This document shows positions 36,723-45,887 of a stretch of 64,000 nt of DNA, in pieces. Numbering within the stretch: the stretch's first letter is position 1; every line of letters begins with the position of its first letter. The notes beneath the pieces were generated by a model. It did not search any database and was not told where the DNA came from. It worked only from the letters and a program-made list of their open reading frames with translations. The stretch is from Verrucomicrobiota bacterium (GTDB taxonomy: Bacteria; Verrucomicrobiota; Verrucomicrobiia; Limisphaerales; UBA1100), in the NCBI GenBank assembly GCA_028343615.1, contig JAOLZA010000001.1:51166-115165 (forward strand). The letters run 5' to 3'. The translations under genes and the position numbers were made by a program.

Positions 36723-38162
36723 ATGCAAAAACCATTCAATTTTCATTCACGCCGGGCCTTCCTAAAAAATGCAGGACTCGGATGTGGCTCTCTCGCCCTG
36801 ACTGGCCTGCTTGGTGAACAGGGGCTGCTTTCCGCCGCCGCGGCCACTCCCAACAAACAGTCGGCGCAGACGCAAGGACCACACTTCGCGCCTAAAGCAA
36901 AGTCAATCATCTGGCTTTTCATGCCCGGCAGCCCATCGCAGATGGACACGTTCGACTACAAGCCGGAGTTACAAAAACGCAATGGGATGAAACTTGAAGG
37001 GGCTGACCCTAAGACCGGATTCTTCACCACCAGCGGCAAAGTGTTGAAGTCGCCGTTCGCCTTCAAACAACACGGTCAGTCCGGTGCGTGGGTTTCGGAG
37101 ATATTCCCGCACATGGCGCAGCACGTCGATGATCAGGCATTCATCTACTCGTGCTTTTCGCAGTCGAACAACCATACCCCGGCAATGCTGGAGATGAACT
37201 CCGGCATGTTCCTTCAGGGGCGCCCGTGCATGGGGTCGTGGCTTAACTACGGCCTGGGAAGCGAGAACAAGAACCTGCCCGGATTTGTGGTCCTGCACGG
37301 TGCGATGCCGCGTGGCGGTAAGCCGATCTGGTCACCAGGATTTCTGCCCAAAGTGTATCAGCCGACCTCCATTGATGGACAAAAGCCCATCGCCGACCTG
37401 GCGCGCCTGAAGGGCATGACCGACGGGCAGCAGCGGGCGCAGCTCGATATTCTTAAGGAGATGAACCGCAAGCATCAGGAACTACGACCGCACGAGGCTG
37501 ATCTGGCAGCGAGGCTTGAGTCATTTGAGTTGGCCTACCGGATGCAGACAGCTGCCCCCGAAGCGATGGATCTCACTAAGGAAACCGAGCTCACCCACAA
37601 GGCCTACGGTACGGACCAGAAAGAGACGCAACTCGTAGCCAAGCAGTGCATTACAGCGCGCCGCCTGATCGAACGCGGCGTGCGCTTTGTTCAGTTATAT
37701 GCAGGGACAAATGGCGGAGGAGGCGGTGTGGCCGACGTGCCTTGGGATGGCCACAACGATATTGGGGCCAATCACCGTATCGCCGCCAAGAGCGTCGACC
37801 AGCCGATAGGTGCCCTGCTCGCCGACCTGAAGGCACGCGGGATGCTTGACGAAACGCTGGTAGTTTGGGGTGGGGAGTTTGGGCGGACTTCAGATGCGCA
37901 GGGCAGTTTGGGACGGGATCACAACCCTCACGCCTTCACCATGTGGATGGCGGGCGGCGGAATCAAAGGCGGCGTGCAATATGGCGCCAGTGATGAATTC
38001 GGATACAAGGCGATCGAAAACCGTGTCAGCGTAAATGACCTGCACGCTACTATCTTACAGCTGATGGGCATCGACCATAAGAGGCTGACGTATCGGTTCA
38101 ACGGGCGTGACTACCGGCTTACCGATGTTGCGGGAGAGGTCATCGATGCACTTCTTGCCTGA
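36723..38162 (+). CDS. DUF1501 family (sulfatase-like) protein
   Basis: SRRAFLKNAGLGCGSLALTGLL leader; WLFMPGSPSQMDTFDYKPEL; VVWGGEFGRTSDAQGSLGRDHNPHAFTMWMAGGGIKGG. Confidence 0.95.
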   Translation: MQKPFNFHSRRAFLKNAGLGCGSLALTGLLGEQGLLSAAAATPNKQSAQTQGPHFAPKAKSIIWLFMPGSPSQMDTFDYKPELQKRNGMKLEGADPKTGFFTTSGKVLKSPFAFKQHGQSGAWVSEIFPHMAQHVDDQAFIYSCFSQSNNHTPAMLEMNSGMFLQGRPCMGSWLNYGLGSENKNLPGFVVLHGAMPRGGKPIWSPGFLPKVYQPTSIDGQKPIADLARLKGMTDGQQRAQLDILKEMNRKHQELRPHEADLAARLESFELAYRMQTAAPEAMDLTKETELTHKAYGTDQKETQLVAKQCITARRLIERGVRFVQLYAGTNGGGGGVADVPWDGHNDIGANHRIAAKSVDQPIGALLADLKARGMLDETLVVWGGEFGRTSDAQGSLGRDHNPHAFTMWMAGGGIKGGVQYGASDEFGYKAIENRVSVNDLHATILQLMGIDHKRLTYRFNGRDYRLTDVAGEVIDALLA

Positions 38163-38277
38163 TCTGAATTCTCGTAATTGTCCACCGAAAGCTTGGGAAC
38201 AGAGATGTCATAGAGCCTAATACCAAGCCAGCAAATATAAATCTCTTAAGTGAGGTCAATTACATAACTTTACTCAC

Positions 38278-38763
38278 TTAATTGCCAGGTCCTCCTCCTC
38301 CGCTTAATCCAATCCCTACACAACCTACGACGAGAGAAGCAGCAGCGTCCAAAACCCCAAACACCGTAAGGTCGTGCCATTCTCTCTCCCCATTCGCTTG
38401 CCTGAAATTTGCCTTCTGCCTCGAATTTGCCTTCTCCAAGTCATCGCGATTGCTAAATGCTTCCAGCTCGAAAACATCGAACCATAGGCCTTTGCATTCC
38501 ATGCAAAAGTCTAATTCGATTCCCTTATAAGAAAACACGTGTAAATCAGAGTAGTCCTGCGGGCATTTTAAAGACGGACTTTTTTCAGATTTTAAATCCC
38601 AGATGGCCCGGAAGGCTTTGGCTGTCATCTCATCTCTCTCGACCAAATAGGACTCTACCGGCTTGTAATCGAGCCAGTGGCTGGAGCAGTTGCCGCACCG
38701 GTAAATTCCTGAGCCAAGAGAAAGCTCAATTAATTGGTGATTCTTACATTTAAGGCAAAGCAT
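38278..38763 (-). CDS. Zinc-ribbon (zf-TFIIB-like) protein
   Basis: MLCLKCKNHQLIEL..YRCGNCSSHWLDYKPVES; CPQDYSDLHVFSYKGIELDFCMECKGLWFDVFELEAF. Confidence 0.75.
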   Translation of the reverse strand: MLCLKCKNHQLIELSLGSGIYRCGNCSSHWLDYKPVESYLVERDEMTAKAFRAIWDLKSEKSPSLKCPQDYSDLHVFSYKGIELDFCMECKGLWFDVFELEAFSNRDDLEKANSRQKANFRQANGEREWHDLTVFGVLDAAASLVVGCVGIGLSGGGGPGN

Positions 38764-38950
38764 GGTTAATTGAGCTGTTTTAGGATTAAATTAAGAGAAG
38801 TGAAGGAGAGCTGTTTCATGTGCCGCAACCTTACAGGAAACTACTCGCTCTCACCTACTACAATAAAACAGAAAGATTATAATGGGATCCTGTAACAAGA
38901 GTCGCCTGTTGCGAAAACCTTACCATAACAATTCCCTTCCAACATAACCA

Positions 38951-39060
38951 AAAAGGCTAACTTATCGGCTAAACGGGCGTGACTACCGGCTTAACGACGT
39001 TGTGGGAGAGGTCTTCGAGGCTCTTCTTGCCAGTTCTGAATTCTCGTAGTTGTTAGTCGA
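38951..39060 (+). pseudogene. Fragment duplicating the 3' end of the DUF1501 gene
   Basis: NGRDYRLNDVVGEVFEALLASSEFS* versus intact NGRDYRLTDVAGEVIDALLA*; similarity continues past the stop (CTGAATTCTCGTA[A/G]TTGT). Confidence 0.85.
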
Positions 39061-39152
39061 AAGCCAGCGAAGGGGCGTTATCAATCGAACATGAGTTTTC
39101 TTAGTTACAGCGGCCATCGTTAATGATTGCCGCTTATTTATATGGCCCCGCC

Positions 39153-39896
39153 CTACTTCTTAATTGGGATGAGCATCTTTTTTACACGGGCCTGTTCTTT
39201 TTCGAGAGCTCGACCTGTTACTGCCATCGGGACAAAGTCGGGGTCAGGGATGATCGTTTCTTTATCGGGGATGACTCGCATACGAAGATTGCGAAACCAG
39301 ACATCCTGTCCGTGATCTTGTAGCCAAAGCTTTCCGTTACGGCCTGTAAGGTTGCCTCCACGAATGCCAAGCAGTTTCACATATTCAGCCCACTTGACTG
39401 CGGTGTAGTCAAAGGAGAGTACTCGTTCGCCATTCAGCCAGTGTTCGATCACTGTGTTCTTGCACAGGATGCGGGCCGTATTCCATTTGCCGACAGGTCG
39501 GGTCACATCCTTTTTAGGCGCCATACAAAAAAAGATCGAAGCTGCTGCTTGGCGGGCATTTTCGCCGTAGGGGCTGTTGACGTTGTCCAGAATCTGGTAT
39601 TCGACCTGACCTGGGCGATAGTAGACACCGGAGTTGCAACCCTTCGACACTTTCCATTCGAATCGCAATTCGAAATCATCGGGTACGGTGGTGGTGGTGT
39701 AGGTCAGGGAGCCGCCTTTGGCGTTGCGATAAAATGCACCGTCTTCAATGACCCAGTTACCCGTATGTTCCCAGCCCTCAAAGGATTTTCCGTCAAACAG
39801 AGAGACAAATCCGAGACGCTGTTCATTGGGTTCGAGTGCGCTGGCGAGGATGGGGCATAAGAGAGCGAATGCGGAAAGGAGAACAGGAATTTTCAT
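39153..39896 (-). CDS. DUF1080 (3-keto-disaccharide hydrolase-like) secreted protein
   Basis: GFVSLFDGKSFEGWEHTGNWVIEDGAFYRNAKGGSLTYT; NSGVYYRPGQVEYQILDN. Confidence 0.9.
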   Translation of the reverse strand: MKIPVLLSAFALLCPILASALEPNEQRLGFVSLFDGKSFEGWEHTGNWVIEDGAFYRNAKGGSLTYTTTTVPDDFELRFEWKVSKGCNSGVYYRPGQVEYQILDNVNSPYGENARQAAASIFFCMAPKKDVTRPVGKWNTARILCKNTVIEHWLNGERVLSFDYTAVKWAEYVKLLGIRGGNLTGRNGKLWLQDHGQDVWFRNLRMRVIPDKETIIPDPDFVPMAVTGRALEKEQARVKKMLIPIKK

Positions 39897-39929
39897 GAGT
39901 CAGGTCGGATTGAATAAAGCGGATACGAT

Positions 39930-40077
39930 TTATGGGTTCTTGGGGCTTTGACGATGTAGTTCACTAGGGATTCAATTTGTGCCTCAGTCAGAATGGTCCG
40001 ATCGGTGGCATAAGATTTTCAGGGTAGCCGTCAGCAAGGAGCGCATTGGGCTCCAGGATGGACTGGAGAATATAGTC
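39930..40077 (-). pseudogene. Remnant of a cytochrome c domain C-terminus
   Basis: Minus strand DYILQSILEPNALLADGYPENLMPPIGP (frameshift) ILTEAQIESLVNYIVKA; resembles the C-terminal mono-haem domain found in caa3-type CoxB. Confidence 0.65.
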
Positions 40078-40128
40078 CGATTGAGCTTGCCACTCGCTCA
40101 AGTGTTTGGCACACAAACAATCTCATTT

Positions 40129-40166
40129 GCGCGGTTAGCTCAGTTGGTAGAGCATCACCTCGACAC
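40129..40166 (+). pseudogene. tRNA-Val 5' half (positions 1-38), att-like repeat at left end of island
   Basis: GCGCGGTTAGCTCAGTTGGTAGAGCATCACCTCGACAC is identical to 51787-51824 and diverges after the anticodon loop. Confidence 0.9.
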
Positions 40167-40376
40167 TGGGTGGCTAAAAAGCCAATATATTACGAAAAAA
40201 CAGGCTTAATAGTCAAATCCTATGTTATACATCAAGTATAACGCTCCACACATAAAAGGAGAATTTAAAGCATTTCTGTGGATTGATTACGAATTAATAA
40301 GTTAACTAAATCTCCGTTTTTAGTTTACTTAATTAACTTATTAGGCCACTATCTAACCAGCGAGAGGAAAACAGCG

Positions 40377-40565
40377 ATGCACACAAAAAACACTAAAAAG
40401 ACGGACTATATCATCGAATTCATAGAAGAGGGCAGAAAGATCGGTGGCCGCTACGCGAGCGCGGCAGAGGCCATCAAGATCAACTCTCTTTTCGGTAAGG
40501 TTAAGAGTGTGAGGGAGGGATCAATGAGAGACAGTTGGCGAAATGAGTGGCGCACCGCTGCGTAA
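40377..40565 (+). CDS. Small protein of unknown function upstream of serine recombinase
   Basis: MHTKNTKKTDYIIEFIEEGRKIGGRYASAAEAIKINSLFGKVKSVREGSMRDSWRNEWRTAA; short gap to the next gene. Confidence 0.5.
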   Translation: MHTKNTKKTDYIIEFIEEGRKIGGRYASAAEAIKINSLFGKVKSVREGSMRDSWRNEWRTAA

Positions 40566-40592
40566 GCAGCACAACCAAAGGGAAAAACGACA

Positions 40593-41321
40593 ATGAAGAA
40601 AGGCCCAAAGAAAAAAGCCCTCGCATACCTGAGGCGTAGCAATGGGGTTAACGATTCAGCGAGCGAAAAAAGGCAACGCGAAGCCATTGATCGTGCCGCC
40701 GCCCATGCTGGGTATGTGATCGAGGAAGACGGTTACTTTTTTGACGCTAAGATTTCAGGTGCTTCCGAATTGGAAGATCGCCCTGCACTTCAAAAACTCT
40801 TTGCTATTTTAGAGGACGGTGATTACGACACGATTTTTTGTGAAGCGATTGACCGTATCGCCCGATCCACGCTTTGCGGCCAAGTCTTATGCAACCAGCT
40901 AAAAGAGATGGGCGTGACTGCCTACGATTCCTTTGGGAAAAACTTAACCACATCGACGGACGGTGAGCAGAATCTTATTCGCGATATTATGCTCTGCATT
41001 GCATCTTACGAGCGTGAGAAAATCGTTGCTCGTATGTTGCACGGGCGTAAGCGGAAGAAGAAGGATTTGAAGGCCAAGGCCAGAAAGAACAACCGCATCT
41101 CCACCAAGGTCGAAGGTAAAAAAGCTTTTGGCGAAGACAGCAAGATCGAGCAAGCCATAATCAAAAAAATCAAAACCTTGCGGAAGTCCAAGTCAAAAAA
41201 ACACAGCACTTGGGGCGGCATTGCCTTAGCTTTAAATGAGTCTGGGTTTACCAATAGGGCAGGGAACCCTTGGCGAATGGCGAACGTTCGCAAGATCGGG
41301 ATGGCCAATGGTTTGAATTAG
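40593..41321 (+). CDS. Serine recombinase/resolvase-family protein
   Basis: ALAYLRRSNGVNDSASEKRQREAIDRAAAHAGY..FFDAKISGASELEDRPALQKLFAIL; DRIARST; MLCIASYEREKIVARM. Confidence 0.88.
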   Translation: MKKGPKKKALAYLRRSNGVNDSASEKRQREAIDRAAAHAGYVIEEDGYFFDAKISGASELEDRPALQKLFAILEDGDYDTIFCEAIDRIARSTLCGQVLCNQLKEMGVTAYDSFGKNLTTSTDGEQNLIRDIMLCIASYEREKIVARMLHGRKRKKKDLKAKARKNNRISTKVEGKKAFGEDSKIEQAIIKKIKTLRKSKSKKHSTWGGIALALNESGFTNRAGNPWRMANVRKIGMANGLN

Positions 41322-41391
41322 CAATGAGTCCCGCGATTAAACAAACAGAAATCGCTCGGTGGTTTGTTGGATCGGGGGAGGGAATTGAGGT

Positions 41392-42465
41392 TCAATTCCC
41401 TTCATCAAAAACCCCCATTTCACCCGCTATTTTCACGAGCGCAATAGCAAGAAGCTTGTATGCTTCAGTAAATTGCTCCGCCGCCATTAGGTTTCTGTAT
41501 TGATCTGCTTCTTGAGAAGCTAGGACTCCCTCTTCCACGCATTCTGTAATCTTTTCCTTCAGGTTATCTACTGCTTGTTTTATCTCTATCGGCCTCGATC
41601 TTTGATCTTTATGATATAAGACTAATCTTTCGTGTGAATTGATCAATTCTGAAAGTAAATCATTCTTCTCGATAATTCGGGTGGTCGCATCGTATGAAGA
41701 TTTTATTCTCTGATATGCTGCTTCTTCCTCGCCTTGTTTTTTGAGCGTCCACAAAACCAGTAATATTAGAGCAACGATTACAGAAACTGAGACGAACCAA
41801 GCCAGCTTATTGGAATTTTGTTTGCCGGGCTTAGGCTGATTGGGGCTTTGAAAATTCTGACTAACTCGCTTCTTTGGGCTTGAGGTCTGATTGGGGCTTT
41901 TAAAATTCTGGCCAACCCTAGATTCCGTTGGCCCTTCAGAAATGAATTCATACTCTTCTTCTGTGAGCTTAGACTTGCATGATGGGCAGACTCTCATGTC
42001 GTCCATATCTCTGCTCCAAATTTTATTGAATTCTAAACATTTAGGGCATTGGTTGCGGCACCAACCACCCGATAAATCTTTGGTTATATTAGTCTCCCTT
42101 TGCTTTATAGCTTTCGATCTACTTTTCTCAGCATCGCTTGTTGATATTTTTTGTTCACTGCTGTAGCTACATGATAAGCAAAACTTTCCGCCTTTTGGTG
42201 TGGCAACGACAGTGCCCGATTGGCACTTAGGGCATTTCTCTCTGGGTGTAGTCGGTTTGGTTTTCTTGGGAGAGGAAGTGCGTTCGTGATGAGTTGCAGT
42301 GGGTGTGGGTGATTCTATGGCGGCTGGTGCGGGTTCTACTTCAAATGGTTTTGGATTTCCGCAGTGAGGACAGGTGTTTGCCTGTTTAGAAACAAGGCCG
42401 CCGCAATCTGTGCAGTTACCGACACGTGATTCAGTTTGATCTGCATCATCAGATTTCTGTTTCAT
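41392..42465 (-). CDS. Multi zinc-ribbon membrane protein
   Basis: CTDCGGLVSKQANTCPHCG; CPKCQSGTVVATPKGGKFCLSC; CPKCLEFNKI..CPSCKSKL; TM LAWFVSVSVIVALILLVLWTL. Confidence 0.7.
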   Translation of the reverse strand: MKQKSDDADQTESRVGNCTDCGGLVSKQANTCPHCGNPKPFEVEPAPAAIESPTPTATHHERTSSPKKTKPTTPREKCPKCQSGTVVATPKGGKFCLSCSYSSEQKISTSDAEKSRSKAIKQRETNITKDLSGGWCRNQCPKCLEFNKIWSRDMDDMRVCPSCKSKLTEEEYEFISEGPTESRVGQNFKSPNQTSSPKKRVSQNFQSPNQPKPGKQNSNKLAWFVSVSVIVALILLVLWTLKKQGEEEAAYQRIKSSYDATTRIIEKNDLLSELINSHERLVLYHKDQRSRPIEIKQAVDNLKEKITECVEEGVLASQEADQYRNLMAAEQFTEAYKLLAIALVKIAGEMGVFDEGN

Positions 42466-42687
42466 TCCCAAAACCTCACCATAACAAACAAAGAAAAACA
42501 ACCCTTCCCGCCAACATAATCGCGGGGGGGTAATTTATTTTTGGATTGGGTTGGTTTGGGGATTCACCAACTTATGAGCAACTTTTGGGGTGTTGGTTGA
42601 AGGAAGATTTCCACAATTAAATAGAATTAGCCCGGTGATTTGTTGGGTCGGGGAATTAGTCGTTTATGGGAACGCTTTAGCTTGGAC

Positions 42688-43146
42688 TCAAGTTTTAGTA
42701 TCAATATTTTCAAGATGGTACACGCCCTTTTCTAGTAACTCTAAAATGTACGAAAAAAACAATGAAGCTGACCCTGAAGCCGTGATTCCTAAACCAGTCC
42801 ATAATAAACTTCCCTCATCTTCAATATGTGCAGCCAGCATCCAATACGAAAAAAGGCAAACGCCTGTAAGCATCTGTAACCAACCAGTCAAAAAGTAGCC
42901 AAATACCCACCATGAAGATTTAAAATGAATTATAGGTGTACCTGAAGATGCTGGCGGCGGCGCAGAGTTGGTCGAAATGCGTTCGGGATTTCCCAAAGTG
43001 GGATGGCCAGTATAAACCTCTATGCTCACGTAATCTTGATTTGCCCACTCGATAGCTTGCCTAAGAGCGTCATCGGGGTCAGGTGCATCAATCGTAAAGA
43101 TTTGTTCTTCATCCGAAACTCTGGCCTTTATGTGGTATTCATTCAT
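42688..43146 (-). CDS. Small membrane protein, tandem paralogue A
   Basis: MNEYHIKARVSDEEQIFTIDAPDPDDALRQAIEWANQDYVSIEVYTGHPTLGNPERIS plus C-terminal TM segments. Confidence 0.65.
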   Translation of the reverse strand: MNEYHIKARVSDEEQIFTIDAPDPDDALRQAIEWANQDYVSIEVYTGHPTLGNPERISTNSAPPPASSGTPIIHFKSSWWVFGYFLTGWLQMLTGVCLFSYWMLAAHIEDEGSLLWTGLGITASGSASLFFSYILELLEKGVYHLENIDTKT

Positions 43147-43175
43147 GCTTTGATTTCCTTTAGTCTTATTAATGG

Positions 43176-43739
43176 CTAATTCCGCTTTTTACTCAGTACC
43201 GAACCTGAGATGAATAGCGTACAAGCGAACATCATTATCATCTCTCGATTTTGCAACAAGCCGAGATTGTGCATTCCGTTTTTATGTGTGGGGATAAGAA
43301 ATGCCGCAACAATACCAAGAGCACCAATGAAGATAAGGATACGTCCAAAAATTATTTGATAGTCTTCATTCTTTGTCCCAGCGTCGGATTTTTTCATGCG
43401 GGGCGAGCCACCAAAGCTCCAGAAGTCGCTCACAAACTCTGGTATAGGGGCAGAATCTTTAGGTGGTGGCGCAGATTTTTTAGGCGGTGGCGCAGGTCTT
43501 TCAGACTTGGGCGCGATCTTTAGTTCATTTATTTTTGGGTTTGCCTTGAACGGAGCAGAGTCGATTGACATGCATTCGAGATTTCCCAGAGTAGGATGGC
43601 CAGTATAAACCTCTATGCTTTCGTAATCTTGATCTGCCCACTCGATGCCTTGCCTGAGAGCGTCATGGGGGTCCGATGCTTCAATAATGAAGATTTGTTC
43701 TTCATTCGAAACTCGAGTCTTTAGGTGGTATTCCTTCAT
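43176..43739 (-). CDS. Small membrane protein, tandem paralogue B
   Basis: MKEYHLKTRVSNEEQIFIIEASDPHDALRQGIEWADQDYESIEVYTGHPTLGNLECMS plus TM segments; start overlaps the HNH gene stop. Confidence 0.65.
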   Translation of the reverse strand: MKEYHLKTRVSNEEQIFIIEASDPHDALRQGIEWADQDYESIEVYTGHPTLGNLECMSIDSAPFKANPKINELKIAPKSERPAPPPKKSAPPPKDSAPIPEFVSDFWSFGGSPRMKKSDAGTKNEDYQIIFGRILIFIGALGIVAAFLIPTHKNGMHNLGLLQNREMIMMFACTLFISGSVLSKKRN

Positions 43740-44371
43740 GCTTTGAGTTTCTTTAGCTCTGCCATAGTCAGCCACGGGGATTTTCTGTGAATCATCCTGT
43801 GGCAGTTCGAGCAAACTAATGCCAAATCTGATAACTTAGTTACCTCTCCCTCTTTGAGTTGTGAAACAGGCGTTATATGGTGACACTCAATGTATCCAGC
43901 CCCTCGCTCACCATATTTGCTTTCAAAATCAAACCCACACCCTTCACAAAACACTCTTCCATGCTCAGCATAAAACAGTTCTTTTTTCTTCTTAGCTAAT
44001 TGCGGGTCTCGCTCATATGATTTATGGCTGCGATATACAACCGCCCCTTCTGATGACTCCCAGTCTTCATCCGTATAATCACTATCAAAAACAAAGCCCT
44101 TTTTTATGGAAATGGTAAACCCTAATTCACGCAGAATTGAAAAACACTTAGAGCTTTCACCCGCGCTAAAGTCGCTTGGAACAAGCGGCTTCCCTGCGTT
44201 TAATCTCATCGCTGAAAGCCCTAATATAGCCTTTGGCGGGAAAGCTTCCCCTTTGTAGATTAAGTCGTATTTGGTCGAATCAATGAACCGTGATGGAGTG
44301 TTGTTTTTATATGCGGCAATACCATTCAAGACATCATCTCTTGTGATTCCTTTTGGGATGTTCGCTGGCAT
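43736..44371 (-). CDS. HNH endonuclease with ScoMcrA-like N-terminal head domain
   Basis: FCEGCGFDFESKYGERGAGYIECHHITPVSQLKEGEVTKLSDLALVCSNCHRMIHR (HNH); N-term SKYDLIYKGEAFPPKAILGLSAMRLNAGKPLVPSDFSAGE..FSILRELGF. Confidence 0.83.
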   Translation of the reverse strand: MPANIPKGITRDDVLNGIAAYKNNTPSRFIDSTKYDLIYKGEAFPPKAILGLSAMRLNAGKPLVPSDFSAGESSKCFSILRELGFTISIKKGFVFDSDYTDEDWESSEGAVVYRSHKSYERDPQLAKKKKELFYAEHGRVFCEGCGFDFESKYGERGAGYIECHHITPVSQLKEGEVTKLSDLALVCSNCHRMIHRKSPWLTMAELKKLKA

Positions 44372-44381
44372 TGCTGGTCTC

Positions 44382-45011
44382 CTACTTTGTTGGCGGGGCG
44401 CATTTGCTACAAGCCCCGTAAGCCTTGATGGCTCTTTGTAGAGGAATTGGAATTTTAGACTTAGACAAAAAACGGCAACCTTCGCGGTGGTACTTCTTGC
44501 CAGTCGCAGTCACAAAGACGGCGTTATTAGCTGCGGGGTTGTTTGGCTGCTTCACTGCCCCGCCTCTTCTGAAATCCCACGGAGCAATGGCATTCTTATC
44601 TGCCCAAAGACCCGTTTTAGCTGCCCGTGCTTTTAGCTCTGATTGAGCTATACCTTTGTCCTTTGAATATTGCTTGTAATGCCAAGCCATACCCTCGGTT
44701 ACCATCTCAGCATTGATGTGGCGTTTACTTATGTAAACTTCGTCAAGAATTCTTTTGTATCGGTCATGCTCAGCCCAGCGGATGGTAACCACCTTCCCAA
44801 AAACCTTGTTTGAAAGTGCCTGTTTAGATTTTACGCCGAAAGCTTGGTGGCCCTCTGGGGCGTCTATGTGCATTAACCTTATTTTATGCTGCGTACTTTG
44901 GCGCAGTACCGTGATGGTGTCACCGTCGGTTACGCCAACCACCTTGGCGGTGAACTCGAAAGCTCCGACTAGGAGCGGTGAAAGAAGTATTAAAGATAAA
45001 AGTTTTCTCAT
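44382..45011 (-). CDS. Secreted thermonuclease (SNase family)
   Basis: Signal peptide; VVGVTDGDTITVL..HKIRLMHIDAPEG..GKVVTIRWAEHDRYKRILDEVYISKRHINAEMVTEGMAWHYKQYS. Confidence 0.92.
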   Translation of the reverse strand: MRKLLSLILLSPLLVGAFEFTAKVVGVTDGDTITVLRQSTQHKIRLMHIDAPEGHQAFGVKSKQALSNKVFGKVVTIRWAEHDRYKRILDEVYISKRHINAEMVTEGMAWHYKQYSKDKGIAQSELKARAAKTGLWADKNAIAPWDFRRGGAVKQPNNPAANNAVFVTATGKKYHREGCRFLSKSKIPIPLQRAIKAYGACSKCAPPTK

Positions 45012-45394
45012 ACGATCTGATCAGAGTACTCCCACTGTGCCCCTCCGCAAGCTTTTATCAAGATGTCGGTTTGTTCATCACAAACTCTGAGCAACTCGAA
45101 CCGCCAAGGCGGTGACTGGACGGGCGCATCGGTGAGGAACATTTTAGTTAGGTGAAGGGTGCTGCCCAGTTTTTGAAAATAGTTAATTAACTAATTATCG
45201 TATATCGGGGCTGGGGCTGCGGCTTTGCTTTTTCAAGGTTTCTCCAACCAACCATAAACCGATACGTTCACATCCTTGTAATTTGCTAAGGCGATTTGGT
45301 GCGGGGAAAACAAGGGGCAAAAGCATCGTTACTACCCATCTGTTTTATCTTTTTCAAAATAACTCAGTGATTATTTTCTGGTAGGATACGTTTC

Positions 45395-45856
45395 TCACTT
45401 TTTCACTACGGTCACGCCGTAGCACATATCTTTCGGCGGCTGTTGATACGTCACATCGCAGTAATTCTTATCCTGCTGCGTCGCCTCCCACGTAGTCGCC
45501 AACACATCAGGAATTGTATAACCCGCGTTCTTCCACCGCGCATATTCGCGTCTGATTTCGCTATCGGCCAAGGGCTTCCCATTAGGCTTTTTGCCAAAGA
45601 GATTAGACAGCCAGACAGATTGAAGGTTGCTGTGATTTCTCTGTGACTTGATCGAGTAGTCAGTCTTGGTCAACCAGTTCCGAGCCTTTGCGGTGCGGAA
45701 TAACGCCCCCGTTAATTTACATGCTTCATCGTCGGAGAAGCCGCCTTCAATCAAAGACACAAAAACAATATCTGCGTTGATCGATCTTAGGCGTCGGGCC
45801 AAGGTTTTAAGTACATCGAGAGCTTCTTCCCGACGTGGATTTTCTGTGTGTTTCAT
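45395..45856 (-). CDS. Hypothetical protein
   Basis: 153-aa ORF, no recognised motif; lies in the island minus-strand gene run. Confidence 0.5.
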   Translation of the reverse strand: MKHTENPRREEALDVLKTLARRLRSINADIVFVSLIEGGFSDDEACKLTGALFRTAKARNWLTKTDYSIKSQRNHSNLQSVWLSNLFGKKPNGKPLADSEIRREYARWKNAGYTIPDVLATTWEATQQDKNYCDVTYQQPPKDMCYGVTVVKK

Positions 45857-45887
45857 AAATTGTTAGCGCGTGACCCGGAGGTTGCGA

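Noticed and set aside
33781-39896. DUF1549-DUF1501-DUF1080 block as the novel system
   Set aside because: This is a well-known, highly expanded PVC gene combination; only its position between insertion scars is notable.
39979-40209. Plus-strand 76-aa ORF (..ARLAQLVEHHLDTGWLKSQYITKKQA)
   Set aside because: It runs antisense over a cytochrome c pseudogene and then through a tRNA half; LAQLVEHHLDT is the familiar false translation of a tRNA.
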